Shown here piece after piece: positions 62,344 to 64,000 of a DNA stretch of 64,000 nt; position 1 is the stretch's first letter, and each line of letters begins with the position of its first letter. The stretch spans positions 2,173,001 through 2,237,000 of the forward strand of contig NZ_CP131130.1 of assembly GCF_033705735.1 (NCBI RefSeq), given 5' to 3'. Under the pieces are notes generated by a model. That model made no database searches. It saw only the letters and a list, made by a program, of their open reading frames with translations, and was not told the origin of the DNA. The position numbers and the translations under genes were made by a program. The DNA is from Shinella zoogloeoides. GTDB lineage: Bacteria > Pseudomonadota > Alphaproteobacteria > Rhizobiales > Rhizobiaceae.

Positions 62344-63297
62344 TCAGGCCGAAAGCAGGTCGCGCGCCGTCGCTTCGTCGGTGATCACGCCATTGATCAT
62401 GCGGCCCCTGAGGGCGGCGAGAAGGGCGGCATATTTGCGCTTGCCCTTGGCAAGGCCGATGACCGTGGTCGTCTCGCGCGGCGGCAGCGGCACGGAGGCG
62501 ACGCGCTCGTTGATGCTGCCGTCGAGCAGCCTGCCATTGCTGTCGAACATCCAGCCGCAGATCTCCCCGGCCGCGCCCTCCTCCATCAGCCGCGCCATCT
62601 CTTCCGGATCGAGGAAGCCGTCGAGGCAAAGCGGCGCGTCGGCGCCGAGCTCGCCGATGCCGACGAAGGCGACATCGGCCTCGCGGCCGAGCTGAAGCGT
62701 CGACTGCACGAGGCTCTGCCGGTGCAGGAGATCGCGCTCCTCCGTCGAGGAGACGAGGACGGGCAGCGGCATCGGATAGTGCCGGGCCTTCACCGCGTCG
62801 GCCATGGAGAAGATGACGTTGTAATAGGCGGCCGAGCCGTCCGGCCCGATATTGCCGGTGAGAGACAGGATACGGTGCTGCGGGCACTCCATCGCCGGAA
62901 GCTGGTCGATCGCCGCCTTCAGCGTGCGCCCCGTACCGACGGCGAGCACGATGGGCTCGCTCTTCTTCAGCCAGCGCTCGATCTCCGCCGCCCCCGCCTC
63001 GGCGATGCCGATCGTCGTGGAGGTAGAGCCCGGATCGCTCGGTACGATATCGACATGCACGAGGCCGAATTTCCGCTTGAGCGCTTCGCCCAGCTCCAGG
63101 CATTCGGCGATGGGATGGTCGAGGCGCACCTTGATCAGCCGCTCGGCGACGGCGAGCGACACGAGGCGCTGCGCCGACTGGCGGGAAATGCCCATGGCCG
63201 AGGCGATCTCGTCCTGCGTGCGGCCGGCGACATAGTAGAGCCAGCCGGCCCTTGCCGCATCGTCCAGCCGCCCGGCTGTTTCCGTCCGCTTCGCCAT
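62344..63297 (-). CDS. smoC: SorC/DeoR-type regulator of the polyol operon
   Basis: 317 aa. N-terminal HTH (YYVAGRTQDEIASAMGISRQ, SAQRLVSLAVAERLIKV) and a SorC sugar-phosphate-binding domain (IVLAVGTGRTLKAAIDQL; VAFVGIGELGADAPLCLDGF; VIGLAKGKRKYAALLAALRG). It lies 154 bp upstream of smoE in the same direction and probably switches the operon in response to a polyol or sugar phosphate. Confidence 0.9.
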   Translation of the reverse strand: MAKRTETAGRLDDAARAGWLYYVAGRTQDEIASAMGISRQSAQRLVSLAVAERLIKVRLDHPIAECLELGEALKRKFGLVHVDIVPSDPGSTSTTIGIAEAGAAEIERWLKKSEPIVLAVGTGRTLKAAIDQLPAMECPQHRILSLTGNIGPDGSAAYYNVIFSMADAVKARHYPMPLPVLVSSTEERDLLHRQSLVQSTLQLGREADVAFVGIGELGADAPLCLDGFLDPEEMARLMEEGAAGEICGWMFDSNGRLLDGSINERVASVPLPPRETTTVIGLAKGKRKYAALLAALRGRMINGVITDEATARDLLSA

Positions 63298-63554
63298 CGT
63301 CTACCCCGTTCGTTTCATAAGATTTGCTGCATCTTTTCCCCCGGCCTGTCAAACGCCGCGTGATGGCGCAGGAAAGACAGGCAAGGCCGCACGGCTTTAT
63401 TGACGTCGCAAAAAGACAACCGGATTACTCATGTTTATTTTCGCTGCAACCATTGAAAAACCAGCATTTCTTTTGAAGTTTTACCGTTTGATAAAAAAAT
63501 AAAGCTGGGTTACCGTTCTTCTATTCAAAAAGCCCACTCGAATGGGAGATAACT

Positions 63555-64000
63555 ATGGGAACGACGCAATCTGGGATTCATCGGGGGCGTCTTGCGCCGG
63601 CCGAATACGAGACGAACTTTTCCGACCTCCACCCGCGCCTCGACGACCATGAGGCGCTGGTCGCAGCCGACCGCTGCTACTTCTGCTACGACGCGCCGTG
63701 CATGACGGCCTGTCCCACCTCCATCGACATTCCGCTGTTCATCCGCCAGATCTCGACGGGCAACCCGATCGGTTCGGCGAAGACCATCTTCGACCAGAAC
63801 ATCCTCGGCGGCATGTGCGCCCGCGTCTGTCCCACCGAGACGCTCTGCGAGCAGGCCTGCGTGCGCAACACCGCCGAGCATCGCCCCGTCGAGATCGGTC
63901 GTCTCCAGCGCTACGCGACCGACGTCGCGATGACGGAGAACCAGCATTTCTACGAGCGCGCGGCGCACACCGGCAAGGCCGTGGCGGTCGTCGGCGCCGG
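63555..64000 (+). CDS. preT: Dihydropyrimidine dehydrogenase subunit PreT-like (3' part beyond right edge)
   Basis: First 148 residues visible. N-terminal Fe-S domain of the GltD/PreT group: CYFCYDAPCMTACPTSID has C-x2-C-x4-C-x3-CP, then ILGGMCARVCPTETLCEQAC, then the start of the FAD site VAVVGAG at the window edge. With PreA it reduces uracil and thymine with NAD(H), the first step of reductive pyrimidine catabolism. GGGAGATAACT precedes the ATG at 63555. The 257-bp gap to smoC is AT-rich and holds the promoter. GltD itself is less likely, given the N-terminal wording. Confidence 0.82.
   Translation, partial: MGTTQSGIHRGRLAPAEYETNFSDLHPRLDDHEALVAADRCYFCYDAPCMTACPTSIDIPLFIRQISTGNPIGSAKTIFDQNILGGMCARVCPTETLCEQACVRNTAEHRPVEIGRLQRYATDVAMTENQHFYERAAHTGKAVAVVGA

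Overview
The window looks like chromosome or chromid DNA from a Rhizobiaceae bacterium of the Agrobacterium/Rhizobium/Ensifer/Shinella type. The evidence is high overall GC, a chvE-gbpR pair, a mocDEF/inositol block, thuAB, an smo polyol operon, hmuSTUV with TGA-N9-TCA (RirA-type) iron boxes, and an alphaproteobacterial PhyR-NepR-EcfG general stress locus. Species cannot be fixed from sequence reading alone. All gene identities come from motifs and remembered family features; no database search was run.

Layout. (1) 1-2836: the start of chvE (cut by the left edge), the divergent LysR regulator gbpR, a J-domain-like protein and a small membrane protein. (2) 2900-13569: a rhizopine/inositol block. 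A PanB paralogue and the three-component oxygenase mocF-mocE-mocD run leftward. A LacI regulator, an IolI-like isomerase, an inositol-type ABC transporter and an inositol 2-dehydrogenase run rightward. (3) 13.6-14.7 kb: an AT-rich patch with a ParB-like gene broken by one in-frame TGA. (4) 14764-19559: a ROK repressor divergent from xylFHG. (5) tRNA-Arg(CCG) at 19713, followed by about 14 kb of lower-GC surface-glycan DNA: a repeat-rich autotransporter, a CDP-deoxysugar cassette (rfbF, rfbG, C-methyltransferase, rfbC-like epimerase), glycosyltransferases, an acyltransferase, a sugar N-formyltransferase and a sugar aminotransferase. (6) 34.3-41.9 kb: phosphatase, ArsC-like reductase, glycosyltransferase, LacI/thuBA trehalose genes, TetR/EmrE pair, truncated haemoglobin, DUF423 protein. 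(7) 41.9-48.5 kb: an iron/haem block with a DUF2325 protein, tonB, and hmuSTUV. (8) 48.5-53.0 kb: general stress response (DUF883 protein, small membrane protein, HWE kinase, EcfG sigma, NepR anti-sigma, PhyR). (9) 53.2-63.3 kb: polyol operon smoCEFGKS-mtlK-HAD-kinase. (10) the start of a PreT-type dihydropyrimidine dehydrogenase subunit at the right edge.

The genes fall into regulated modules. Sugar, polyol and inositol importers each sit with their own dehydrogenases and regulator, and many candidate operators can be read directly. The iron block carries TGA-N9-TCA boxes, including one in front of the poorly characterised DUF2325 gene. The stress block carries GGAAC-N16-CGTT promoters in front of phyR and the DUF883 gene. 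The most notable points are the PanB paralogue joined to the rhizopine-type demethylase, the iron box in front of the DUF2325 operon, the single-stop ParB-like pseudogene, and a dispersed repeat that supplies the last codons of the DUF423 gene.
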